The notes under the pieces were generated by a model. That model made no database searches. It saw only the letters and a list, made by a program, of their open reading frames with translations, and was not told the DNA's origin. Source: an uncultured Flavonifractor sp. (GTDB lineage Bacteria > Bacillota > Clostridia > Oscillospirales > Oscillospiraceae). Taken from it: a stretch of DNA of 50,061 nt. The stretch spans positions 1 to 50,061 of the forward strand of contig CANDFO010000012.1 of NCBI GenBank assembly GCA_947384055.1, written 5' to 3'. Within the stretch, counting starts at the first letter, position 1; every line of letters begins with the position of its first letter. This document shows positions 17,722 through 25,453 of this stretch, piece by piece. The position numbers and the translations under genes are program-made.

Positions 17722-17914
17722 TGTCGAAAAACTTCCCCCACGGGAAGCCTCGCAGAGTTTTGCCGCCCGAGGGCGGCAAAATAGAGTCAAAATTGGTCAT
17801 TTTCGGGGACATGTGCCTCGAAAATGACACATCTCGGCTTGCAAGTGTGCCCGAAAGGTGCGCGCAGCAGGCCGTATCCCTTTTGTCTAAAAAGGCCTCC
17901 GGCCTTTTTCGACA
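17722..17914. mobile_element. ~193-bp hairpin-flanked repeat, copy 2
   Basis: The element begins TGTCGAAAAA and ends TTTTTCGACA (10-bp inverted ends). One end is itself a palindrome of GGCC-centred arms. Internal hairpins are TTTTGCCGCCC / GGGCGGCAAAA near 17758-17781 and TCATTTTCG / CGAAAATGA near 17798-17828. Its reverse complement matches copies 3 and 4 at about nine positions in ten. It is flanked by near-identical hairpins at 17678-17715 and 17921-17958. A reading frame through it is a by-product, with no ribosome site. Confidence 0.85.
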
Positions 17915-17920
17915 GGCTCA

Positions 17921-17958
17921 GCAGGACCCGCCGCGCATTTAAGCGCGGCGGGCTCTGC
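17921..17958. terminator. Locus-specific hairpin, right copy (repeat locus 2)
   Basis: A second copy of the 17678-17715 hairpin, differing only by AG/GA in the left arm. It sits 5 bases from the stop of the minus-strand gene at 17964, so it can serve as that gene's terminator. Confidence 0.8.
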
Positions 17959-17963
17959 CGAAA

Positions 17964-18449
17964 TCACCTTTGGTCGTACTGCTTGACCTCTACGGACTGC
18001 TTATCAAAGTCGATAAAAATCTGATAGGCATAGTTGTCCTCGCTGGTGTCCCAGATCTCCACGAACTTGGGGGAAACCTCAATGATGATCTCGGTGTCCT
18101 CATGGGAGTATTTGTTGTAGCTCCCCCACAGGTGCTCCTTGTACAGCTTCTCAAACCTCCGGCCGGGCTCGTCCACCACCAGACCCCTGTTCTCCGCGAC
18201 GCCCTCGATCTGCACGCCGCTCCAGCACAGGGCCACCTGGGGATTCTGGTAGAGCTGCTGGGTTTTGCGGAAATTCTTGTCGGTCTTGAACCACACCTTG
18301 TTGTCATAGAACAGGCAGCTCACATTGCGCACCATCACATAGTCGTTTACGGAGCTGGCCAGGGCCATGATTTTCCAGTCCCCCAGCTTCTCAAACATGA
18401 GTGCTACTGCCTGTGGGAAGGTCAGGGTTTTGTCCGCGCTGAAATTCAT
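17964..18449 (-). CDS. Pyridoxamine 5'-phosphate oxidase-fold flavoprotein
   Basis: A 161-residue split-barrel protein of the PNPOx-like FMN-binding superfamily. Typical features are the early strand GDWKIMALASSVNDYVMVRN, VWFKTDKNFRKTQQLYQNPQVALCW and GVQIEGVAE. It may be an FMN or F420-type reductase; the substrate is unknown. The ATG at 18449 has GGAGG 8 bases upstream and lies 59 bases inside the 3' end of the ribU gene. It is therefore in the same FMN-riboswitch transcript, which fits an FMN-dependent protein. Confidence 0.85.
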   Translation of the reverse strand: MNFSADKTLTFPQAVALMFEKLGDWKIMALASSVNDYVMVRNVSCLFYDNKVWFKTDKNFRKTQQLYQNPQVALCWSGVQIEGVAENRGLVVDEPGRRFEKLYKEHLWGSYNKYSHEDTEIIIEVSPKFVEIWDTSEDNYAYQIFIDFDKQSVEVKQYDQR

Positions 18450-19065
18450 CGTCGGTTCCTCCTTGTTCTTGAATAAGTTTTTTAATGGGGACGCTGAGCT
18501 TTTTGTACACCAGGAAGGTGAGCAGAGAAGTGATGGACCTGGAGAGCAGATTAAACGGGACGATGGAAAAGGCTATCATAGTGGGGATGTTCGTAATCCA
18601 GGGATTGACGGCGGAGCAGGCCGAGATGATGCTGTCCCAGTTCATGCCGTAGAGCTTGATAAACAGGGGGAAGGTCAGATAGATGTTGCCGAAAACAGAG
18701 ACCACTACGCAGATGAGGGTTCCCAGGGCCAGGCCGATGACGGCGCCTTTCTTGGTTCTGTGCCGACGGTAATAGAACAGGGCGGGGAGTACATAGGCCA
18801 GACTCAGGATGAAATTCAGAATTTCCCCGGTGAGCAGGGAGCTGCTGCCCTTGAGAAGCAGTTTAAGGGCGATTTTAACGGTGATGATCTCAATGGCTCC
18901 TGCCGGCCCCAGGATGAAACCGCCGATGAGTTCCGGCAGGGCGGAGAGGTCAAACTCCGCGAAGGGGGAGAGCACGGGCACGGAGAAGCTGAAATACATC
19001 AGCACAAAGGCCGCCGTGCCGCACAGTGCCGCCATAGTCAGGCGGCGGAGACGCTGTCGTTTCAT
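18391..19065 (-). CDS. ribU: Riboflavin ECF transporter S component RibU
   Basis: A 224-residue integral membrane protein with about six helices, the substrate-binding subunit that works with a shared EcfA/A'/T module to import riboflavin. The core reads FSVPVLSPFAEFDLSALPEL followed by GFILGPAGAIEIITVKIALK, typical of RibU/FolT-like S components, and later VNPWITNIPTMIAFSIVPFN. An FMN riboswitch in its leader identifies the vitamin as riboflavin. ATG 19065 has GGAGG 8 bases upstream. The gene ends inside the flavoprotein gene (59-base overlap). Confidence 0.92.
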   Translation of the reverse strand: MKRQRLRRLTMAALCGTAAFVLMYFSFSVPVLSPFAEFDLSALPELIGGFILGPAGAIEIITVKIALKLLLKGSSSLLTGEILNFILSLAYVLPALFYYRRHRTKKGAVIGLALGTLICVVVSVFGNIYLTFPLFIKLYGMNWDSIISACSAVNPWITNIPTMIAFSIVPFNLLSRSITSLLTFLVYKKLSVPIKKLIQEQGGTDDEFQRGQNPDLPTGSSTHV

Positions 19066-19088
19066 GTACAAAACCTCCAAATATAAGA

Positions 19089-19163
19089 TGCGCCTCTTTG
19101 CAAGGCCCGAAAACACCTGGACTGCTCTGACTTCCTCCAGGTGAACGGGCGACAAAGAAGCGC
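19089..19163 (-). terminator. Expression-platform hairpin of the FMN riboswitch
   Basis: On the minus strand a nested stem forms: an outer GCGC..CTTTG arm pairs with CAAAGA..GCGC, and an inner CACCTGG pairs with CCAGGTG, which is followed by TTTT. It lies between the aptamer and the ribU ribosome site and is the likely ligand-controlled terminator. Confidence 0.6.
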
Positions 19164-19192
19164 ACCATAAAATGGCACGGTTTTGCCGCGTT

Positions 19193-19314
19193 TATCTTCT
19201 CATTATCCAGACTGTACTGTTGGTCCCGGAGTTTCACCGGGTCAGCGGCCGCACGGAGGCAGCCGGTCGCGGACTGTACCGCCAGTAGGGGAATTGCGCC
19301 CCACCCTGAAGACA
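19193..19314 (-). ncRNA. FMN riboswitch (RFN element)
   Basis: The minus strand carries the conserved blocks of the RFN aptamer in order: CTTCAGGGTGGGG, ATTCCCCTACTGGCGGTA, AGTCCGCGA, CCGGTGAAACTCCGGGACC, ACAGTCTGGATAATGAGAAGA. It precedes ribU. Known RFN elements switch expression off when FMN is plentiful. Confidence 0.95.
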
Positions 19315-19339
19315 AAGTATTCCATTGTTTTCTGCGCTT

Positions 19340-19368
19340 ATTATACGGCGGGGGGAGGCGTATGTCAA
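19340..19368 (-). promoter_or_regulatory. Sigma-A promoter of the ribU operon
   Basis: On the minus strand, TTGACA (19363-19368) and TATAAT (19340-19345) match consensus perfectly with a 17-bp spacer. Transcription would begin about 20 bases before the aptamer. Confidence 0.92.
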
Positions 19369-19538
19369 TAGGTATGCGGCGGCCTTTGCGGGAAAAGACC
19401 CGTTGCCCGCCTGCGTAAGGGCGCTGAGAATTTTGGCCGCGGTCTATGTCATTTTTCATAAAATTGCCGTCCCTGTTACGGCACAAACCGGCAAAAAGCC
19501 AATGAAGGCAAAAAAACGGCAGTTGCGCCATTTCTAGG

Positions 19539-19567
19539 GTGTCAAACCGGGCAAAATGATGTATAAT
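19539..19567 (+). promoter_or_regulatory. Probable promoter of the M16 peptidase-lgt operon
   Basis: TATAAT at 19562-19567 is preceded, 17 bp away, by GTGTCA (19539-19544), a weaker -35. It lies 56 bases before the first gene start. The stretch between this and the ribU promoter shows no gene. Confidence 0.6.
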
Positions 19568-19622
19568 AGCGTTGTGAAACGACTCCTGCTCAACCAAAGA
19601 CAGAAAGGACGGAACAATACGG

Positions 19623-20897
19623 ATGGAAGTGACCAGAACCGAACTGTTTCCCGGCGTCCACCTGACGGCGGTGCATACAAAAAAATTTAAGTCCTCCATG
19701 CTGGGCCTGCAGTTTCTCCTGCCCCTGGAGGAGAAAACGGCCGCTCTCAACGCGCTGGTTCCGGCGGTTCTCCGCCGGGGCACCCGGACCTGCCCGGATA
19801 TGGAATCCCTCTCCGCCGCTCTGGACGAGCTCTACGGCGGTTCCCTGGAGCCCATGGTGCGCAAGAAGGGGGAGACCCAGTGCGTGGGTTTTGCGGGGAG
19901 TTTTCTGGATGACGCCTACACCCTGGAAGGGGAGCCTCTGCTGGAGCGGGCGGCGGCGCTGCTGGGGGAGCTGGTGCTCCACCCCCGCACCCAGGACGGC
20001 CGCTTTTTTCCCGAATATCTGGAGGGGGAGAAAGCCAACCTCATCGACCGCATCCGTGCCCAAGTGAACGACAAGCGTCAGTATGCCCAAATCCGCGTGG
20101 TAGCGGAGATGTGTGCCGGGGAACCCTTTGGGGTGGACAAGCTGGGGAGTGAAGCGTCTGCCGCCGCCATCACCAATGAGGCGCTGTGGGACCGCTGGCA
20201 GTTTATGCTGGCCCATGCCCCTGTGGAGCTTTACTACTGCGGCAGCGCGGCAGAGGAGCGGGTAAAAGCCGCCCTCGCCGCGGCGCTGGCGGACCTGCCC
20301 GCAAGTCCCCTGCGCACGCCGCCGGCCCGTCCCGTGGAGCATGGGGCCCCGGAAACGCCCAAACTGGTGGAAGAGGTTCTGGACGTAACCCAGGGCAAGC
20401 TGTCCATGGGCTTCCGCACCGGGTGCGACGCATGGAGCGCGGACTATCCGGCGCTGACTCTGGTCAATGCCCTGTACGGCGGAACCACCACCTCCAAGCT
20501 CTTTATGAATGTGCGGGAGCGCCTGTCCCTGTGCTACTACGCCAGTTCGGGGCTGATGAAGTATAAGGACGTGATGCTGGTGTCCTCCGGCGTGGAGTTT
20601 GGCAAGGTGGAGGAGGCCAAACGGGAAATTCTGGCCCAGCTGTCCGCCTGCCGACAGGGAGAATTCAGTGATGAGGAGCTGGAGTGGGCCCGCCGCTCGG
20701 TAGTCAGCACGCTGATGGCCGTTCTGGACAGCCAGGGGGGATTGGAGGACTACTGGCTGGGTCAGGCGGCCGCCGGCCTGGAGGAGGGGCCGGACCAGCT
20801 GGCCCGCCGGGTGGAGGAGACCGGCCGCGGTCAGGTGACAGCCGCCGCCCGGAAGCTGGCGCTGGATACCGTATATTTTCTCAAGGGAAAGGAGTGA
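19623..20897 (+). CDS. M16-family peptidase-like protein, YfmF type
   Basis: This 424-residue protein has the two-lobed M16 (pitrilysin/insulinase) fold. The HxxEH zinc motif is missing: the matching region reads ALNALVPAVLRRGTRTCPDM. This is the non-catalytic partner type (YfmF of Bacillus), which pairs with an active YfmH. Relatives have been linked to EF-P modification; that role here is inferred. ATG 19623 has a weak AAAGGA 13 bases upstream. It is followed 5 bases later by the active paralogue. Confidence 0.88.
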   Translation: MEVTRTELFPGVHLTAVHTKKFKSSMLGLQFLLPLEEKTAALNALVPAVLRRGTRTCPDMESLSAALDELYGGSLEPMVRKKGETQCVGFAGSFLDDAYTLEGEPLLERAAALLGELVLHPRTQDGRFFPEYLEGEKANLIDRIRAQVNDKRQYAQIRVVAEMCAGEPFGVDKLGSEASAAAITNEALWDRWQFMLAHAPVELYYCGSAAEERVKAALAAALADLPASPLRTPPARPVEHGAPETPKLVEEVLDVTQGKLSMGFRTGCDAWSADYPALTLVNALYGGTTTSKLFMNVRERLSLCYYASSGLMKYKDVMLVSSGVEFGKVEEAKREILAQLSACRQGEFSDEELEWARRSVVSTLMAVLDSQGGLEDYWLGQAAAGLEEGPDQLARRVEETGRGQVTAAARKLALDTVYFLKGKE

Positions 20898-20902
20898 GCC
20901 GG

Positions 20903-22180
20903 ATGGTATGCGCTGAATACCCCAGAGTAGGGGAGACCATTGCCCATGCCCAGCTGGACAACGGCCTGCACATCTATGTGGACCGGAAGCCGGGCTTTCA
21001 AAAGAGCTATGCCTTTTTTGCCACCAGCTACGGCGGCATGGATATGAAGTTCCGGCTGGACGGGACATGGCGGGATACTCCCGCAGGAGTGGCCCACTTT
21101 TTGGAGCACAAGATGTTTGACACCGAGGACGGCAACGCCCTTCAGACCCTGGCAGGCAACGGGGCTTCCCCCAACGCCTTTACCAGCTCCGCCATGACGG
21201 GATACTATTTTGAGAGCACGGAGCGGTTTTATGAAAATCTGAAGGTCCTTTTGTCCTTTGTGTCCATCCCCTATTTCACCCGGGAGAGTGTGGACAAGGA
21301 GCAGGGGATCATCGGCCAGGAGATCCGCATGGTGGAGGATGACCCGGACAATCAGGTCTTTTACGCCCTGATGGAAAGCCTGTTCGACCACCACCCGGTT
21401 CAGGTTTCCATTGCCGGAACCCAGGAGTCGATCTCTCACATCACGGCAGACACCCTTTATGCCTGCCACAAGGCGTTTTACACCCCCTCCAACATGGTGC
21501 TTACCGTGGCGGGAGACGTGGACCCCGAACAGGTGTTCAAAATTGCGGCGGAAATTCTCCCCAGAGAACCCGGCGGGCACATTGAGCGGGACTATGGCGG
21601 GGCGGAGCCTGCGGCGGCGGCGTCCTCCGGCAAGGAGCTGCGGATGGAGGTATCCACCCCCATTTTCCAGCTGGGATTCAAAACGGACCCCGCCGCCCCC
21701 GGGGAGGAGCGCCTGCGCCTTCAGCTGCTGGGAGAGCTGGCCTGCGAGGTGCTGCTGGGCAATTCCTCCCCGCTGTATGCCCGGCTGTACAGCCAGGGGC
21801 TGATCAACAAAAATTTTGGCTATGGAGCGGAGTACTACCCCGGCTGCGGCCTGCTGGCGGCGGGCGGAGAGAGCCGCGACCCCGGCGCGGTGCGGGATGC
21901 GGTGCTGGAGGAGGCCGCCCGCATTGCCCGGGAGGGCGTGGACGAACAGCTGTTTCGGCGCCTGAAAAAGGGCGTCTACGGCGCCAAGGTCCGGGGGCTG
22001 AACTCCTTTGAAAACCTGTGCATCGAGCTGGCCCAGGGGCATTTCGCGGGGTACGAGTATCTGTGTTTCCCCAAGGTATATGATGGCATTCAGCGCTGCC
22101 ATGTGGAGGAATACCTGCGTGACACAGCGGTATCGGAGCGGTGCGCTCTGGCGGTAGTACGGCCTAAGGGGGGAGCGTAA
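20903..22180 (+). CDS. M16-family zinc peptidase, YfmH type
   Basis: A 425-residue active M16 member. The inverted zinc motif HFLEH lies at residues 65-69, with the third ligand expected in EQGIIGQEIRMVEDD (near 135-150). The C-terminal half holds the R/Y-type second lobe. The reading frame stays open further upstream inside the preceding gene; ATG 20903 is chosen because GGAG follows the previous coding end. YfmF and YfmH homologues normally occur as this adjacent pair. The stop codon is directly followed by the lgt start. Confidence 0.92.
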   Translation: MVCAEYPRVGETIAHAQLDNGLHIYVDRKPGFQKSYAFFATSYGGMDMKFRLDGTWRDTPAGVAHFLEHKMFDTEDGNALQTLAGNGASPNAFTSSAMTGYYFESTERFYENLKVLLSFVSIPYFTRESVDKEQGIIGQEIRMVEDDPDNQVFYALMESLFDHHPVQVSIAGTQESISHITADTLYACHKAFYTPSNMVLTVAGDVDPEQVFKIAAEILPREPGGHIERDYGGAEPAAAASSGKELRMEVSTPIFQLGFKTDPAAPGEERLRLQLLGELACEVLLGNSSPLYARLYSQGLINKNFGYGAEYYPGCGLLAAGGESRDPGAVRDAVLEEAARIAREGVDEQLFRRLKKGVYGAKVRGLNSFENLCIELAQGHFAGYEYLCFPKVYDGIQRCHVEEYLRDTAVSERCALAVVRPKGGA

Positions 22181-23386
22181 ATGAGTACTGTCACCTTTCC
22201 CGGCCTGGGGCTGGAGTTTCACCTGACCAGGGAGGCCTTCGTTATACCTGGCATTGACTGGCCGGTGTACTGGTACGGTATTATCATCGCCTCTGGATTC
22301 CTGCTGGCTGTGCTCTATTGCTCCCGCCGCGCCCACGAGTTCGGCATCAAACAGGATGACATCATTGATCTGCTCTTTTTCGCCGTGCCCCTGGCTATCA
22401 TCGGGGCGCGGCTGTACTACATCGTGTTTTACCTGGACCGCTACCGGACGGCGGACGGCGGCTGGGATTTTGCGGCCATGGTCCGTATCTGGGACGGCGG
22501 ACTGGCCATTTACGGCGGCGTCATTGCGGCGGCCCTGACGCTGCTGGTGTTCTGTAAGGTGCGGAACATCAAGTTTATGGCCTTTGCGGACTTGGGGGTC
22601 TTTGGACTGCTGATCGGCCAGCTGGTGGGCCGGTGGGGAAATTTTGTCAATGTGGAGTGCTATGGAGGTCCCACGGACCTGCCCTGGCGGATGGGAATTT
22701 ATGAGATGACGGAGGGCGGCCTGCAATATATGGAGGTCCACCCTACGTTTTTGTACGAATCCCTTTGGAATCTGCTGGGTCTGCTGCTCCTGTGGTGGGT
22801 CTCCAGGCGCTGGCGGAAATTTGACGGGCAGATGTTTTTCAGCTACTTTGCCTGGTATGGTGTGGGCCGGGCTTTCATTGAGGGGATGCGGACCGACAGC
22901 CTGTACTTTTTTCACACACCTATTCGCGTGTCCCAGGTCTTTGGTCTCATCACCGCGGCTGTGGCCGTTGTCATGCTGGTGGTCAACCTCTGCTTCCGGC
23001 GGCACGGGCTGGATTCCCTGTATGTCAACCAGCTTCGGCTGAAGGGGGAGCACAAGCGGACAGCCCTGGTGTATCTGGAGGGAAGCGCGGCCTGCCTGGA
23101 ATGGTCCCGGCGGCAGAAGGAGGAGCTGAGCGCCGGCGGGAGCTATATTGAGGAGTACGCCCTGCCTGCGGAGACTCCCCAGGAGGAGGCCGGAGAGCTG
23201 ATTGCCACCCTGCGTCAGCGGGAGGACCTGGACCAGGTGCTGACCCATCTGGGAGAGGAGGTCCGGGAGCCGGAGGGGGAGACGCCTGCGGAGCCGAAGG
23301 AACCGGCCCTCGAACCGGAGGAGACGCCCGCGGAGGAAGAACCGCCTCAGCCAGCGGACATCCGGGAAGAGGGGAAGCCTGAATAG
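22181..23386 (+). CDS. lgt: Prolipoprotein diacylglyceryl transferase with long acidic tail
   Basis: Lgt transfers diacylglycerol from phosphatidylglycerol to the lipobox cysteine of prolipoproteins in the cytoplasmic membrane. The catalytic core is residues 1-270, with about seven helices, the IWDGGLAIYGGVI segment and the signature GQLVGRWGNFVNVE (about 147-160), then HPTFLYES. The protein is 401 residues. The roughly 125 residues after the last helix form a Glu/Pro-rich tail (EPKEPALEPEETPAEEEPPQ) not needed in typical Lgt. ATG follows the previous TAA with no gap. Confidence 0.93.
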   Translation: MSTVTFPGLGLEFHLTREAFVIPGIDWPVYWYGIIIASGFLLAVLYCSRRAHEFGIKQDDIIDLLFFAVPLAIIGARLYYIVFYLDRYRTADGGWDFAAMVRIWDGGLAIYGGVIAAALTLLVFCKVRNIKFMAFADLGVFGLLIGQLVGRWGNFVNVECYGGPTDLPWRMGIYEMTEGGLQYMEVHPTFLYESLWNLLGLLLLWWVSRRWRKFDGQMFFSYFAWYGVGRAFIEGMRTDSLYFFHTPIRVSQVFGLITAAVAVVMLVVNLCFRRHGLDSLYVNQLRLKGEHKRTALVYLEGSAACLEWSRRQKEELSAGGSYIEEYALPAETPQEEAGELIATLRQREDLDQVLTHLGEEVREPEGETPAEPKEPALEPEETPAEEEPPQPADIREEGKPE

Positions 23387-23394
23387 AAACCGGC

Positions 23395-23428
23395 TCAGCC
23401 CGGCCTGTGGGTTTACAGGCCGGGCTGA
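23395..23428 (+). terminator. Terminator after lgt
   Basis: A perfect 14-bp stem (23395-23408 with 23415-23428) has a GGGTTT loop and is followed by ATTATTTAAA. It ends the M16-lgt operon. Confidence 0.85.
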
Positions 23429-23525
23429 ATTATTTAAATCATGTCATGATGAGACATTTTGCCGCTGTTGCGGGTATTCCTGGTGAAGGCGCGGCGCCGA
23501 ACCGTATGGAAAGGGGGGTGGCTGT

Positions 23526-24044
23526 ATGGACGCGGAACGGTTTCAGCAGGCGGCGGAGCGGTACAAGGACACCATTTTCCGCATTGCGCTGAACTACTGC
23601 AAAAACTGCACCGACGCAGACGATATCACACAAAACGTGCTGATTCGCTGCTATAAGAGCAATAAGACCTTCGACAGTGAGGAGCATCTCCGGAATTGGC
23701 TGATCCGGGTGGCAATTAATGAGAGCAAGCGCTGGCTCTCCTCCCCCTATCGGGCTTTCCTGGCCAACACGGTGGAATTGGACCAGGTGCAGCTGGCGCG
23801 GTATGATTTGGAGCCGGAGGAGAACAGACTGTATCAGGCTTTAATGGAGCTTCCGGCCAAATACCGCATTGTGCTGTACATGCACTACTATGAGGATTAT
23901 TCGGCTGCCCAAATCGCCCAGCTGGTGGGCAGCCGGGTGTCCACCATTACTACCCGCCTTTCCAGGGGAAGGGCGCGCCTGAAACAAGTACTGGAGAGGT
24001 GTGAAGGGTATGGACGAACGGAAACTGTTCCAAAAGACATTTAA
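23526..24044 (+). CDS. ECF-type RNA polymerase sigma factor
   Basis: A 172-residue sigma-70 family factor with region 2 (about 15-75: DTIFRIALNYCKNCTDADDI, then NWLIRVAINESKRW) and region 4 (about 100-160: LPAKYRIVLYMHYYEDYSAA and the HTH SRVSTITTRLSRGRARLKQV). There is no region 3, as in ECF factors. It overlaps the next gene by 35 bases. That gene has a membrane segment and is probably its anti-sigma factor, so the pair likely responds to an envelope signal. ATG 23526 follows a G-rich ribosome site. Confidence 0.92.
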   Translation: MDAERFQQAAERYKDTIFRIALNYCKNCTDADDITQNVLIRCYKSNKTFDSEEHLRNWLIRVAINESKRWLSSPYRAFLANTVELDQVQLARYDLEPEENRLYQALMELPAKYRIVLYMHYYEDYSAAQIAQLVGSRVSTITTRLSRGRARLKQVLERCEGYGRTETVPKDI

Positions 24045-24690
24045 CAAGCTCCACGCCTCCGACGGTGTGGAAAAGGAGATTTTAGCCATGTATGAGAAAA
24101 AGCGTGTGCACCCTCTGCGGCCCATTGCCGCCGCCGCGGTGTGTCTGGCGGTGATGGCGTGTTCCGCCTTTGCCGCTGACGCCGCCACCGGCGGAGCCTT
24201 TTTCCAGAGCATCCGCACAGTGTTCGGAATACAGACGATCCGACAGGAGATAGTACATACCGACGGCGTCACTGCCGCGGTGTTCACGCAAATCGACGGG
24301 GAATATGACCTGCCCGACGGGGCGGTAAGCTCGGTCAATCTAGGTGAAAAGGCCGGCGCTTATCTGACCGAGGACGGGCGGGTAATGCTCCGGGAAGAGG
24401 GGTACGAGGACCGGGACGTCACCGAAGCGTGGTCTCAGGGCGGAACGTTTACCATTGGCGGCGAGGACTTTACTGTGGAGACCTTTGCAGACGGCGGTGG
24501 GAACAGACTGTATAAGATCTCTGCCCTACGCAATTTGGGGACCGATGTTGACCAGGCGTTTCTGCACGGCGGTCTGCTGTTTGACACGGACCGGTATGAT
24601 TGCAGCGCGCTGCCCGGACTGGAGATGGGGGATATCGAGACCGGCGGAGAGGGGAAAATCCAGACCTACACATTTACCGCCAAAGAGTAA
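24010..24690 (+). CDS. Probable anti-sigma factor (single-pass membrane protein)
   Basis: A 226-residue protein. Residues 1-33 are a short cytoplasmic helix (MDERKLFQKTFNKLHASDGV), then one hydrophobic segment at about 36-56 (PIAAAAVCLAVMACSAFAAD), and about 170 residues outside. This matches anti-sigma partners of ECF factors with an extracellular sensor part, but no named domain is recognised. ATG 24010 lies 10 bases after GGAGAGG; an in-frame GTG at 24001 is the alternative. It overlaps the sigma gene, which supports the pairing. Confidence 0.75.
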   Translation: MDERKLFQKTFNKLHASDGVEKEILAMYEKKRVHPLRPIAAAAVCLAVMACSAFAADAATGGAFFQSIRTVFGIQTIRQEIVHTDGVTAAVFTQIDGEYDLPDGAVSSVNLGEKAGAYLTEDGRVMLREEGYEDRDVTEAWSQGGTFTIGGEDFTVETFADGGGNRLYKISALRNLGTDVDQAFLHGGLLFDTDRYDCSALPGLEMGDIETGGEGKIQTYTFTAKE

Positions 24691-24728
24691 CGGCCTGCAG
24701 GGCGGCCGGGCAGTGCAAATCAACGGCA

Positions 24729-24760
24729 TGGGGGACGCCGCTTTGCTGCGGCGTCCCCCA
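24729..24760. terminator. Bidirectional terminator between anti-sigma gene and yjdF
   Basis: A perfect 13-bp stem (24729-24741 with 24748-24760) has a TTTGCT loop and is followed by TTGAATTT. It lies between two convergent genes. Confidence 0.8.
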
Positions 24761-24826
24761 TTGAATTTGCGCGGTTTGGTTCTGTGCGGTCCCAGGACAT
24801 GTGAATGTGCTGCCGGAGCTGTCTCA

Positions 24827-25240
24827 TCAATGCCCGCGGCGTTTTTCTCTCTTTTTCTGCCGGTGAAGCTGAAACCGGCGCTCTTCTTCCGCTGTGTCCC
24901 TCTGCCTGCGGCGCTCCTGCCGTTGGATTTTGTGCTGTTCCCGCTGGAGCTGGAGGGCCTGCTGCGCTTTTGTGCCGGTCCCTGCGGGAACGGCCTGGGC
25001 CTCCCGCTGGCGGCGCTTGGGGTTTTTGCGCTCCGGGCGCCGGGGACCGGAGGGAATGCCGGGACTGAAGGACAGATGCCGCCACTCCTGTAAGAGCCAC
25101 TGATAGACCTCCTGTTCCCGGGGCATAGCGCCAAAAACATGGCGGCAGGCCTCTGTCAGCCCGTCGGCCTCCCGCTGGCAGACGCCCACCCAAAAGGGAT
25201 CCTCAAACCAGACGGTGAGAGATGCGTAGTAAAGGCTCAT
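24827..25240 (-). CDS. yjdF: YjdF family protein (DUF2992)
   Basis: A 137-residue protein. The N-terminal part (SLTVWFEDPFWVGVCQREAD, then FGAMPREQEVYQWLLQEW) and the basic helical C-terminal half (NPKRRQREAQAV, GTKAQQALQLQREQHKIQ, ERRFQLHRQKKREKRRG) match YjdF. This family is of unknown function and is typically controlled by the yjdF riboswitch, which binds azaaromatic compounds. ATG 25240 has AAGGAGG about 8 bases upstream. The highly charged C-terminal half suggests nucleic acid or ribosome contact, but that is inference. Confidence 0.9.
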   Translation of the reverse strand: MSLYYASLTVWFEDPFWVGVCQREADGLTEACRHVFGAMPREQEVYQWLLQEWRHLSFSPGIPSGPRRPERKNPKRRQREAQAVPAGTGTKAQQALQLQREQHKIQRQERRRQRDTAEEERRFQLHRQKKREKRRGH

Positions 25241-25244
25241 GCGA

Positions 25245-25380
25245 TGATTCCTCCTTAAAATTGCCGGATTTGGAACGCGGACGACCAAGGAGGAAGGCTA
25301 CTGACGGCAGTCGGAGAGGGACCGGCCCCGCCTGCCGCGTCCGGACTACCGACCGGACTGTGTTTTTCGTTCCGCGCTCT
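25245..25380 (-). ncRNA. Candidate yjdF riboswitch
   Basis: The 140-base leader of yjdF on the minus strand is structured. It includes GAAAAACACAGTCCGG near the 5' end, GTCAGTAGCCTTCCTCC in the middle and CGCGTTCCAAATCCGG before the ribosome site. The gene identity and these blocks fit the yjdF aptamer as I remember it. I could not align it to a covariance model. Confidence 0.7.
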
Positions 25381-25409
25381 ACTATAACAGATTCAGGCCG
25401 GAAACGCAA
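25381..25409 (-). promoter_or_regulatory. Promoter of yjdF
   Basis: On the minus strand, TTGCGT (25404-25409) and TATAGT (25381-25386) are 17 bp apart. The -35 box lies 4 bases from the left hairpin of repeat locus 3. Confidence 0.75.
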
Positions 25410-25413
25410 GAAA

Positions 25414-25446
25414 GCGTGGGGAGACGGCAGATACCGTCTCCCCACG
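25414..25446. terminator. Locus-specific hairpin, left copy (repeat locus 3)
   Basis: A 33-bp hairpin with arms CGTGGGGAGACGG / CCGTCTCCCCACG around CAGATA. It is identical in all 33 bases to 25654-25686. The repeat element lies between the two. Confidence 0.88.
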
Positions 25447-25453
25447 TAGAGCC

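Noticed and set aside
17824..18024. Peptide reading THLGLQVCPKG shared by frames through repeat copies 2, 3 and 4
   Set aside because: The similarity follows from DNA repeat identity. The frames have no ribosome site, run into unrelated flanks, and copy 4 has a 1-base deletion upstream.
20831..23248. Minus-strand open frame of about 805 codons opposite yfmH and lgt
   Set aside because: The plus strand encodes clear YfmH and Lgt motifs; the antisense product has no domain or ribosome site.
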